This document shows, in pieces, positions 42,925-49,881 of a stretch of 64,000 bases of DNA. The translations under genes and the position numbers were made by a program. The stretch covers positions 1 through 64,000 of the forward strand of contig DATAKL010000010.1 in the NCBI GenBank assembly GCA_036261625.1, written 5' to 3'. Position 1 is the stretch's first letter. Each line of letters starts with the position of its first letter. The notes under the pieces are model-generated. The model did not search any database. It saw only the letters and a list, made by a program, of their open reading frames with translations, and had not been told where the DNA came from. The DNA is from JAAXKN01 sp036261625 (GTDB lineage: Bacteria > Bacteroidota > Ignavibacteria > Ignavibacteriales > SURF-24).

Positions 42925-43569
42925 TTATTTAATGCCCAGTTTGCCAAGTATGGCTTTTGAAATGCTTAACTTATCGTAGCCGGCTGTGGCCTTGATGTTC
43001 TCGATCCACTCCTCATACTTATCACGGTCCACCAGGATCCTGTATTCCCCGATGGTGAGATAAATATCCTTAAGGTTCTTAGCTATTTCTGTGACGTTTC
43101 CTTCTTCATCCGCCTCCTCATCAGGGAGAAGGAGGGACAGGTCCATACCTGAGAATTCGGTTTCCTTTTCGATGTCGTTTATGAGGAGGTTGTTTAAGTC
43201 CAGATATTCCTTAAGGCCTGTGGGATTAACCTTTGCGTAATTGCTGCTGTAGATAAGGACGAGCCTTGCGGCTTCCTTTTTGTTCTTGCAGTCTATGTAG
43301 TTGGCCGGCAGCTTCTCCGGGATCAGGACGCCTTCCGTCTCCAGTTCCGTCATTGCTATCTTGCGCGTGCGGCCGTCCAGGATCCATTCTTTCCCTTTGG
43401 AATCCTTCCATACGTTAAAGGGCTGGATGAAATTATTCCTGACAAGTGAGTTCTTTAATTTTGCCATATCCTCAAGGCTGATATCCTTCAGCCGATCGTT
43501 CTGCAGCCATTCAAGAGAGCGCCATTTGACGGGCTTCTGAGCGGTTATCTTACTCTTAATTTCCTTCAT
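42925..43569 (-). CDS. ParB-like nuclease-domain protein
   Basis: 214 residues with an N-terminal ParB/sulfiredoxin-like domain: KNSLVRNNFIQPFNVWKDSKGKEWILDGRTRKIAMTELE (about 35-75) contains the DGRTR variant of the ParB GxRR box. The C-terminal half is acidic then helical. It lies just upstream of the terminase genes and is read into them. In many phages such genes sit next to terminase and methyltransferase; it may guide modification or packaging. A second, longer ParB protein occurs at 51410. Confidence 0.7.
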   Translation of the reverse strand: MKEIKSKITAQKPVKWRSLEWLQNDRLKDISLEDMAKLKNSLVRNNFIQPFNVWKDSKGKEWILDGRTRKIAMTELETEGVLIPEKLPANYIDCKNKKEAARLVLIYSSNYAKVNPTGLKEYLDLNNLLINDIEKETEFSGMDLSLLLPDEEADEEGNVTEIAKNLKDIYLTIGEYRILVDRDKYEEWIENIKATAGYDKLSISKAILGKLGIK

Positions 43570-43736
43570 ATTGAGAGACCTCTACAAATTAAAAAGAATA
43601 GAACTGTGAAATTTTTTTTCAAATCGTCGAGCGATCCCGGGGCGACCCGGCACCCATTTGGCTATTCCGGGGGAAGGACCCGTGACCGCCGTCACAAACG
43701 CAAAAACCGTGTTTTTGTAAGGAAATCCCTTATCCG
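43570..43736. other. Candidate cos/packaging region
   Basis: A 167-base gene-free gap in an otherwise gapless transcript, upstream of the terminase genes. It holds an A/T tract (43612-43624), the GC-rich near-palindrome CCGGGGCGACCCGG (43637-43650; 6 of 7 pairs match), GTGAC-cgcc-GTCAC (about 43680-43694) and CAAAAAC-cgt-GTTTTTG (about 43702-43718). A gpA-type terminase needs a cos site and lambda cosN is also an imperfect GC-rich palindrome upstream of Nu1. Inference from position and symmetry. Confidence 0.45.
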
Positions 43737-44390
43737 TCACTGCGGTTTCCTCCTCTCGAGCTCATGCTTGAGGCGTTTGAAGTATTCTTCTTTGAATGTT
43801 TTGTCCATTGAATCAATAACCTTGCTTCCGCCTGATTTGGGCAGGGTAATGCGTGTAAGCGAAAGGCCGAAGAGCTCCTTTATAATTTCCTTACCCTTGG
43901 AGTTTATCCTGTCCGTCCTGATGAACACCCCGATATGGCCGCCCTTGCCTACAGTGGCAATAAATGAGCCCTTCTGGTTATCAGCTGAGCGGTAGAGCTT
44001 CCTTTCCCCGCGGGCTACAGTTGCCTTTACGCCCTGGTTAAAGCGTGGTCCTGAGTTCTTCTTCAGCCGTCCCGACTTTGTATAAAGCTTCGGGCGTCCG
44101 GGTTTGCCTGTCTGGGTGGCATTGAAGTCATAAAGGGGGAATTCCGCGGCTCTAACCTTCACAATTACAAAGGGCTGATCGGCTTTAGCCTTGGCGAAGA
44201 TAAGGAAGCTTTTATCCAGATCCCTTTTCTTTACGTTGTATCGCTCACGGATGAGCGAGCTCCCCCGGGTGACGGCAGTATCCGCGGCCCTGTTTGCAGC
44301 GGCTATGCTTGATATTTCAATGGTCCGGCCGAGTTCCTTAAAGGAAAACCTATTGCCGCTTCCGTTTATCCTGTTTCCCATGTTTAGCAT
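43737..44390 (-). CDS. Minor tail protein Z-like
   Basis: 217 residues from ATG 44390 (214 from ATG 44381, which has AAGGATG upstream). The plan ISSIAAANRAADTAVTRGSSLIRERYNVKKRDLDKSFLIFAKA, with later KSGRLKKNSGPRFNQGVKATVARGERK and GSFIATVGKGGHIGVFIRT, follows lambda gpZ-type proteins that join tail tip to tube. Unusually it is encoded before the terminase instead of between FII and U. Its start overlaps the end of the DUF1064 gene by 31-40 bases. Confidence 0.65.
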   Translation of the reverse strand: MLNMGNRINGSGNRFSFKELGRTIEISSIAAANRAADTAVTRGSSLIRERYNVKKRDLDKSFLIFAKAKADQPFVIVKVRAAEFPLYDFNATQTGKPGRPKLYTKSGRLKKNSGPRFNQGVKATVARGERKLYRSADNQKGSFIATVGKGGHIGVFIRTDRINSKGKEIIKELFGLSLTRITLPKSGGSKVIDSMDKTFKEEYFKRLKHELERRKPQ

Positions 44391-44823
44391 CCTTTTTATA
44401 AATTACTGTTAATATTGCCTCGGGCTCCTTATGCTTCATCATGAGCCGGAAGAGCTTGTATTTTAGCTTCCAGTCGCGCGTTGGCATGCCCTTTATTTCA
44501 ACATATTCTTTCCTGCCGTCCAGGTGATGTAATACAAAATCCATTTTATAAATGCATATCTTTTCACCCAGAAGGATGATCGGAATTACTACCTGTCTCT
44601 CCCAGTCTTTGATTTCTCCAGCCATTTTCCTTAAAATAAGACTGTGAGCATATTGGGCCTCAAACTTGCTATCGTACTTAATCCCGCCGGTCTCTGTAAC
44701 GACATTGAAATACTTATTCAGCTTCAGCTTTTCTTCTGGTTTCTCTTCAGACTGCACAGGATCGATTATACGGCAGTTTTTCAGCTGCAGGATATCATTT
44801 AGCGTCCATTTCTGTTTTTTCAT
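44350..44823 (-). CDS. DUF1064 phage nuclease-fold protein
   Basis: 157 residues. KYDSKFEAQYAHSLILRKMAGEIKDWERQV then YKMDFVLHHLDGRKEYVEIKGMPTRDW shows the DUF1064 pattern, with a PD-(D/E)xK-like arrangement: Glu in FEAQYA, Asp in MDFV, E-x-K in VEIKG. Probably a small endonuclease of recombination or Holliday-junction type, known widely in phages. The C terminus is very basic (KKDAKHGKQDKRKRQ). Confidence 0.7.
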   Translation of the reverse strand: MKKQKWTLNDILQLKNCRIIDPVQSEEKPEEKLKLNKYFNVVTETGGIKYDSKFEAQYAHSLILRKMAGEIKDWERQVVIPIILLGEKICIYKMDFVLHHLDGRKEYVEIKGMPTRDWKLKYKLFRLMMKHKEPEAILTVIYKKDAKHGKQDKRKRQ

Positions 44824-44825
44824 GT

Positions 44826-45056
44826 CTAATAGCGCAGATAAGCAAAATTCGTACGTGTTTTAACATAGTGCGGGCATGTGTCAAAGTGCTTGGTGTGTAA
44901 CATCGGATCGTAGTCTACAGTCAGCTCCATCATAAGGCTTTGTCTGTCGGCTCTGGGGATTGATTCCAGATTAACAGGCACGTTTTTCCCTTTATTCTTC
45001 AGCCATACGATCTGTTTTCCGCAATGCTTGCATGTGGTCCAGTAATTTCTAGCCAT
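44826..45056 (-). CDS. Small Cys/His (zinc-binding) protein, copy 2
   Basis: 76 residues from ATG 45056. CKHCGKQIVWLKNKGKNVPVNLES near the start and HTKHFDTCPHY near the end supply a CxxC plus HxxxC-type site for zinc. It shares the pattern C-x2-C..IV(F)LK..G(K/R)..PVN-ES..H..CP with the protein at 47088-47294, a paralogue in the same prophage. Role unknown; such proteins are common in early phage regions. Confidence 0.65.
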   Translation of the reverse strand: MARNYWTTCKHCGKQIVWLKNKGKNVPVNLESIPRADRQSLMMELTVDYDPMLHTKHFDTCPHYVKTRTNFAYLRY

Positions 45057-45072
45057 TATTGTTCTCTCTCGG

Positions 45073-45321
45073 TTAAAATCCATCAAATTCAGGAAGATTA
45101 TCTACTTCATCCTCTTCCATTTCATCTACTTCGATCATGAATCTATCCCCAAGCCCTGCCTCTTTAACTTCTTCAGCTATAGTAGCAAAATCATCAGCCT
45201 TTGCTACTAAACAACTGGGCTGGACCTCGTATAGATCATTTTTTATTCCTGCTGCGATAGCAAGTTCAGATTGTTTTACTTTATTCATAGTGAAGAGCCT
45301 GAATACTTTGACTTTTGACAT
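45073..45321 (-). CDS. Acidic small protein, unknown
   Basis: 82 residues, ending in a strongly acidic tail (MIEVDEMEEDEVDNLPEFDGF). It has no recognised domain. Short spacing to its neighbours places it in the early operon. Acidic tails of this kind occur in DNA-mimic or anti-defence proteins, but nothing more specific can be claimed. Confidence 0.5.
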   Translation of the reverse strand: MSKVKVFRLFTMNKVKQSELAIAAGIKNDLYEVQPSCLVAKADDFATIAEEVKEAGLGDRFMIEVDEMEEDEVDNLPEFDGF

Positions 45322-45331
45322 TTCACACCCC

Positions 45332-45748
45332 TTAATTTTTAATTTGGAAATACCATACTCCCTGATGACCTTCTGCCGGCAGGGGAGTATTGAATTGTTT
45401 AATATCTGAGAGAATAAGACCGTATCTTAAGTCAGGCGGGCAGATGATGAGCGCCTTCCTGGAGTCATCCCAGCTGAGGGCTCTGTGATCATCCACGTGA
45501 GCTGTTCCAAGGATACGGCCTCCGGGAAGTTTCCCTTCCTTGTACATAATCAGCGTTTCAGCTTTCTGATTTGGCGTGAGGAAACTATCTGCAGCTTTTA
45601 TAGCATCCGGATCCCAGAACTTTCCGGCGTGAATGCCTATGGTTTCACCCTTGAGGATTGCAAATTTGTTGTGGATTCTGGTTTCTATGGTTTTCCAGTT
45701 CCAAATTACCCAGTAGGCCCAAGGCCTGTAAAGCGTAATAACTTTCAT
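45332..45748 (-). CDS. ASCH-domain protein
   Basis: 138 residues. MKVITLYRPWAYWVIWNWKTIETR is the ASCH opening (P-x-A-x-x-I..K..E-x-R). GIHAGKFWD and PGGRILGTAHVDDHRAL supply the middle strands and WYFQIKN the end. ASCH/EVE-like folds bind RNA or modified nucleotides, and some act as ribonucleases. Four-base overlap with the upstream small gene. A role in recognising modified DNA or RNA during infection is a reasonable but unproven inference. Confidence 0.75.
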   Translation of the reverse strand: MKVITLYRPWAYWVIWNWKTIETRIHNKFAILKGETIGIHAGKFWDPDAIKAADSFLTPNQKAETLIMYKEGKLPGGRILGTAHVDDHRALSWDDSRKALIICPPDLRYGLILSDIKQFNTPLPAEGHQGVWYFQIKN

Positions 45749-46005
45749 TTTACAGCACCTGCCAGCTTTTTCTTTAATGCTTTCATAGGGGGGACAAATA
45801 CCCTGTCTATGATAATTGAAAGTTCCATATAAGCAGGGACTTTAATATGCAGCCTTTTGTACCTGTTATGAGGCTCTTTAGCCAGGATATGACACCTGAA
45901 GCATCTTTCAGCCTTAGGATTCCTGTTTAACAGGTTCTGCTTTAATTTCCTGCTGCAGTCCTTGCAGCACTTATCAGAAAGAATTTTACAGTCAACTTTA
46001 GCCAT
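45745..46005 (-). CDS. Small Cys-rich protein
   Basis: 86 residues with CKILSDKCCKDCSRKL and CFRCHIL clusters (Cys near 6, 13, 14, 17, 35, 38), suggesting two zinc sites, followed by a basic C-terminal helix (PPMKALKKKLAGAVK). Unknown function. ATGA overlap with the ASCH gene. Confidence 0.55.
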   Translation of the reverse strand: MAKVDCKILSDKCCKDCSRKLKQNLLNRNPKAERCFRCHILAKEPHNRYKRLHIKVPAYMELSIIIDRVFVPPMKALKKKLAGAVK

Positions 46006-46024
46006 TTCTAACTCCGGAAATGAT

Positions 46025-46318
46025 TTATAAAAGTTTTAATTGCTCAGTTACCGTTGTAAAATCAATTTTGAAATGATCATGGGGAAGTCCCTCCTTTATC
46101 AGCTTTTCAGCGCAGCTGTTGCATATAGCTTTACTGCCCTTGCTGGTCATAATGGCGGATATTCTTTCATCGGGGATCAGAGCGAACTTACGTTCACAGC
46201 ATAAACATTCTTTACTTCCATAGCTCAGAGGCCATGTGTTTATAAACAGATCTCTCGAATAGCATTCAAAGGCTATCCGGTAAAAGGTGTAAAGGGAGGC
46301 CTTTTTTAAGAATCTCAC
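46025..46318 (-). CDS. Small zinc-finger-like protein (GTG start)
   Basis: 97 residues. CLCCERKF and CNSCAEKL, 28 residues apart, form a four-Cys zinc ribbon (KECLCCERKFALIPDERISA...KAICNSCAEKLIKEGL). Starts with GTG at 46318, which overlaps the TGA of the 43-residue membrane protein (GTGA), with GGAGGC upstream. Role unknown. Confidence 0.6.
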   Translation of the reverse strand: MRFLKKASLYTFYRIAFECYSRDLFINTWPLSYGSKECLCCERKFALIPDERISAIMTSKGSKAICNSCAEKLIKEGLPHDHFKIDFTTVTEQLKLL

Positions 46319-46446
46319 GGCCTGCCTCCGTTTTTGGGCTCCCCGTAGTGGAAGCCGTCGGCGTCTTCGTAGCCCATTGGGGCCGTACCAAAAGCAACTA
46401 CTATAAAAACTATCCAGACGAACAAATAAGCGAGTAACCAGATCAT
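46315..46446 (-). CDS. 43-residue membrane protein
   Basis: MIWLLAYLFVWIVFIVVAF forms one membrane helix (2-19), followed by a soluble tail GTAPMGYEDADGFHYGEPKN. Its TGA overlaps the GTG start of the next gene, which supports it as a real coupled gene. AGGGAGGC lies upstream of its ATG. Too short for standard ORF lists. Unknown role; possibly superinfection exclusion or an accessory lysis peptide. Confidence 0.6.
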   Translation of the reverse strand: MIWLLAYLFVWIVFIVVAFGTAPMGYEDADGFHYGEPKNGGRP

Positions 46447-46462
46447 GATGAGCCTCCCTGGT

Positions 46463-46636
46463 TTATTTTTTATTCTTCTTCGGACCCTGTTTGCTATAGT
46501 GCCAGAAACATTTTGGGCAGTAAATGGTATGTCCTTCCTGAATAAGGGTTTTACTGCCGCAAGCCCTGCGCGTGCATCTTTTGTTTAGAATAAAGATCTT
46601 GCGCTTGTATTCAGCCCTTTGCCTGGTGCATTCCAT
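46463..46636 (-). CDS. 57-residue zinc-ribbon-like protein
   Basis: Frame with Cys at MEC, RCTRRAC and YCPKCFWHY, i.e. a C-x4-C..C-x2-C-x3-H zinc-ribbon pattern, very basic, ending QGPKKNKK. Its ATG overlaps the TAA of the coiled-coil gene upstream (TAATG), the same junction type used throughout this prophage, which supports it. Unknown role, perhaps nucleic acid binding. Confidence 0.65.
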   Translation of the reverse strand: MECTRQRAEYKRKIFILNKRCTRRACGSKTLIQEGHTIYCPKCFWHYSKQGPKKNKK

Positions 46637-47091
46637 TATTTGGACTCCTTCAGCTTTTCGATCTCTTCTTCCAGCAACTTTTCCTTAGCTGTCCATTCCT
46701 CAAGCTTTTCAACCAGACGTTTATAGACGGGATCTTTTGTGTAATTATCCACGAAAAGATTCCCTTTGCTTTCCTCCCTGAGGGCCCTTATGGCATTCTG
46801 GAGCTTGGTGATCATTCTCTTAGCGGATGTAAGTTTAGACATCGGGCCTGACATTAAATTCAAGCCTGTCTTTTTATCGTAAAAACACCATGACCCATCT
46901 ACCAGCTGTTTCGGATATTTTACCTGGTAGAGTGCATGCAGATAACGTGTGTACCATTTGTACTTATCCAGGAGCTCCCGCCTAAAGTTAATCCTGTGCA
47001 GAAAAGTGCGGGTGTGGTAGTCAGGCTGGCCATCCGGATGGATAGGATGGACCACTAAGGTAAATTCTACCCAGCTCTCAACTTCCATCAC
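46636..47091 (-). CDS. Early coiled-coil protein, unknown
   Basis: 151 residues: beta-type N-terminus (WVEFTLVVHPIHPDGQPDYHTRTFLHRINFRRELLDKYKWY), then a strongly helical C-terminal region (about 85-151, ending EEWTAKEKLLEEEIEKLKESK). No family recognised. ATGA overlap with the Cys/His protein upstream. It lies immediately downstream of the helicase-methyltransferase and that small zinc protein, so the three may work together. Confidence 0.5.
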   Translation of the reverse strand: MMEVESWVEFTLVVHPIHPDGQPDYHTRTFLHRINFRRELLDKYKWYTRYLHALYQVKYPKQLVDGSWCFYDKKTGLNLMSGPMSKLTSAKRMITKLQNAIRALREESKGNLFVDNYTKDPVYKRLVEKLEEWTAKEKLLEEEIEKLKESK

Positions 47092-47294
47092 TTCAGCTCC
47101 TTCCTGAATGTCCCTGCGGCCGGACAGTCAGCGAAGTGGGAGATATGGCGGGCCGGGACAAATAATCTTTTCAACCCTGCCCTGCAGTCATTTAATTCTG
47201 ATTCATTAAGAGATTCAGCGTTCACCGGAATAAATCTCCCTTTTTCAGTCTTCAGGAAATAGATTTCTTTGTTACATGCTCTGCATTGTGCCAT
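47088..47294 (-). CDS. Small Cys/His (zinc-binding) protein, copy 1
   Basis: 68 residues from ATG 47294; an upstream start at 47327 would overlap the helicase gene. CRACNKEIYFLKTEKGRFIPVNAES and HISHFADCPAAG give the same zinc-site plan as the protein at 44826-45056. It starts 13 bases after the helicase-methyltransferase stop. Two copies in one prophage suggest partner or regulatory roles. Confidence 0.65.
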   Translation of the reverse strand: MAQCRACNKEIYFLKTEKGRFIPVNAESLNESELNDCRAGLKRLFVPARHISHFADCPAAGTFRKELK

Positions 47295-47307
47295 TTTAAT
47301 GCTCCTT

Positions 47308-49848
47308 TTAAGCTGTTTTCTTTGCAACTTCTTCTATTTCATTAGAGAAAACATCGAATAAAGTAGGGACACTCACTTCTTCTTCAGCCATTTTCATATA
47401 TTTAACGCCGGATTTGAAGTACTGCCGGGAAAGCTCTATCCCTATCCCCATGCGGCCGGCTTTTACAGCGCAGTATGGGACTGTAAAGAGCCCTGCGAAA
47501 GGATCCAGTACAGTATCACCTTCCATGGACCAGTTATCAATGACCCTTTCAACTATATCAAAAGGCAGGGGGCAGATGTGTTTTTCAGCTTTCTGCTTAT
47601 TTTGTTCAGCGTTTAATCCTCTCATGTAATTGATATCCGTCCACAGCATATCCGTCCAGCTCTCGGGCTTTAATGCCATAAAGGAAGAGGGAAGCTTCTT
47701 TTTCTCATCCAGCTTTTCACCGAGCTCCTTGTGCAGCTCATAATCATAAATTTCATTCAGATTCCAGTTCTTAAACCATTCCATGGCCTTGTCAAGGGTC
47801 AGTCCTGCCACTTCCTGCGCGGTAAGCATCCTGTTCCCGGATGATCTCCAGAAACTGTGAGCCAGGAGCTGCCATTTTGCCCGTGTAAAATCTTCCTTGC
47901 TTTTCCGGATGGGTTCATCAGCAAAACCTTTGGATAAGTCGGTCTGCTGCTTGCGGAAGATGAGAAGGTATTCCGGAAGGCCGCAGGACATCTTTGAGGC
48001 ATCCTTGCATTTTTCAGTCCAGCCGAGCCTGTAGGTCTGATTATTTTCACGTACAACGTCTGTAACAACGGTAATGCGTCCTATAAAGAGAAATCCATGC
48101 TTCCTGAATGCGGCAGTGCATTCATCCGAGAAAGGATCTATGGTATAACTTCCAAGGCCTGTCATGGTGGAATATCTTATGCGGTCCTTGACGTGTATTA
48201 TGGCATTACGCCCGGGCTTAAGTACTCTGTGAAGTTCAGGGATCAGGTAGTCCATCTGCTGCCAGAAGAAAGCGTTATCCTCATTATGCCCGAAGTCATT
48301 ATAGCTGGCGCTGTATTCGTAGTGATTACCGAAAGGGATGCTTGTATGAATAAGGCCAACGGAATTGCTTTCTATGTTCGCCATTTCAAGTACGCAGTCA
48401 TTATTAACAGCTGTAAAATGTTCCCCGTCAACGACTTCACGCGTGCAGCCGAAACTGCGCTTCATCTGCTCAATTCTTGCCCTGTATTCAAGGCCGAAGG
48501 TGCGGATGATATCTCTCATTTTATCCATCATCTCATTGTGCCTTGCCCATTTATCCTTAAGGGAATCTGCAACGGGGCGTTCTTCAGCTGTGTATATGAT
48601 ATGGATATTAACAGGTTTATCCTGGAGAAAACGGTGTATTCTGTGAATGGCCTGTATGAAGTCGTTAAATTTATAGTCTATCGACATAAAGATTGCATTG
48701 TGGCAGTGGCGCTGGAAGTTGCACCCCGATCCGGCTATTTCTGCTTTTGTGGCCAGTATCCTGTATTCCCCGCGGGTAAAGCCGAGTATCCTGTTTTCCC
48801 TGGTCTCAAGATCCTGCGAACCATAAACAGTTTTAGCATCAGGAATTTCAGCCTCAATGGCCCTTCTTTCATCTTCCAGAAGGTGCCAAAGAAGATAATG
48901 GTCAGTATCATTCATCAGCGATTTAGCATATTCAAGCCTGTCTTTTATGGTAGCCTTTTTAATTCTGGCAGCTTCCTGAAGTGATGATGCGGCATCGGCA
49001 AAGGCCTTCATTTGTCCGTCTTTTTCTTTTATTTCGCCGTAAGTTTCAGCAGATACGCTTATTTCATGCCATTCAACGTTCATTTCAGGAAGGCTGTAGC
49101 CTTCATCGGAGTATCCAAGGTCAGAAGGCGAAGTAAGGAAGAGTGCCCAGCTGGAAACCCACAGCCAGAATTCCTGTTCCATGTGAGGATAAAGTGTCAG
49201 GTTGCCTGCTTTCTGGCTGTCACGCTGGAAGAACCTTGTAAGAGCCTGTCCGCGGTCCATAACACCCAGGAATTCAGAGTAATTTACAATTTCGAGGTAT
49301 TCATTGGGCGCCGGCGTGGCAGTACAAACAAACTTATATTCTATATCGCGGAAGGTATTTATAAACTGCTGCGTAGTATCGCTCCCGAGTGATCGAAGGA
49401 CAGATCCTTCATCCAGTGATACTCCTTTAAGTCCGTAATCCTTTATAAGAGAATTGATATCAAAGTTTCCGTCCCTGACCCTCTCATAGTTTGTAATGCA
49501 GAATGGAGTTCCTGCATTTATGAATTCTTCGGTATTGCGGACGTATTTAATCTTGACTCCCAGCATCTTTCCATCCTCTTCAACAAACTGATGCTTAACA
49601 CCTAAAGGACAGATGAAGAGGAAAGTGCCTTTGTACATCCCAATAATTATCCTGGCTATTTCTATCTGATCAAAAGTCTTTCCAAGACCGAATGATTTGG
49701 CTATGAGACAACGACCGGCCTTCAGGGCCCATACTATCGTGTCCACCTGGTGAGGCTTGGCAAGGGGATTTATCAATTTTGGGTCTACAGTAAAGCCTTT
49801 CTGCTCTGAGAGCTTTATTTTCTTTTCCAGAAATTTCAGATAATCCAT
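47308..49848 (-). CDS. SF2 helicase - DNA methyltransferase fusion
   Basis: 846 residues. Helicase half (about 30-430): motif I AKSFGLGKT (Lys57), motif II LDEGS (Asp146, Glu147), motif III TATPAP (176-180), motif VI QAIHRIHR (399-406), an SNF2-like set. Methyltransferase half (about 475-820), beta-class order: catalytic motif TSIPFGNHYEYS (502 on) and AdoMet motif DPFAGLFTVPYC (782 on). Both differ from the usual TSPPY/DPPY and FxGSGT. No nuclease domain and no specificity gene is adjacent, so it is not a complete restriction system. Helicase-linked methylation could protect phage DNA (compare P1 DarB) or act at replication forks. It lies between the replication initiator and small zinc proteins. 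Confidence 0.8.
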   Translation of the reverse strand: MDYLKFLEKKIKLSEQKGFTVDPKLINPLAKPHQVDTIVWALKAGRCLIAKSFGLGKTFDQIEIARIIIGMYKGTFLFICPLGVKHQFVEEDGKMLGVKIKYVRNTEEFINAGTPFCITNYERVRDGNFDINSLIKDYGLKGVSLDEGSVLRSLGSDTTQQFINTFRDIEYKFVCTATPAPNEYLEIVNYSEFLGVMDRGQALTRFFQRDSQKAGNLTLYPHMEQEFWLWVSSWALFLTSPSDLGYSDEGYSLPEMNVEWHEISVSAETYGEIKEKDGQMKAFADAASSLQEAARIKKATIKDRLEYAKSLMNDTDHYLLWHLLEDERRAIEAEIPDAKTVYGSQDLETRENRILGFTRGEYRILATKAEIAGSGCNFQRHCHNAIFMSIDYKFNDFIQAIHRIHRFLQDKPVNIHIIYTAEERPVADSLKDKWARHNEMMDKMRDIIRTFGLEYRARIEQMKRSFGCTREVVDGEHFTAVNNDCVLEMANIESNSVGLIHTSIPFGNHYEYSASYNDFGHNEDNAFFWQQMDYLIPELHRVLKPGRNAIIHVKDRIRYSTMTGLGSYTIDPFSDECTAAFRKHGFLFIGRITVVTDVVRENNQTYRLGWTEKCKDASKMSCGLPEYLLIFRKQQTDLSKGFADEPIRKSKEDFTRAKWQLLAHSFWRSSGNRMLTAQEVAGLTLDKAMEWFKNWNLNEIYDYELHKELGEKLDEKKKLPSSFMALKPESWTDMLWTDINYMRGLNAEQNKQKAEKHICPLPFDIVERVIDNWSMEGDTVLDPFAGLFTVPYCAVKAGRMGIGIELSRQYFKSGVKYMKMAEEEVSVPTLFDVFSNEIEEVAKKTA

Positions 49849-49881
49849 TTATTTTGTCCTTTTGGTTTTTCTTATTCAGCT

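Noticed and set aside
43606..43995. 129-codon plus-strand frame over the gap before terminase
   Set aside because: Mostly antisense to the Z-like gene, no ribosome site; the gap has symmetry elements better explained as a packaging site.
48097..48984. 295-codon plus-strand frame
   Set aside because: Antisense to the helicase-methyltransferase, whose motifs are clear on the minus strand; long only because of codon bias.
47308..49848. Complete restriction-modification system
   Set aside because: No nuclease domain or separate endonuclease/specificity gene; the nearest PD-(D/E)xK protein is the DUF1064 phage nuclease, which has another known context.
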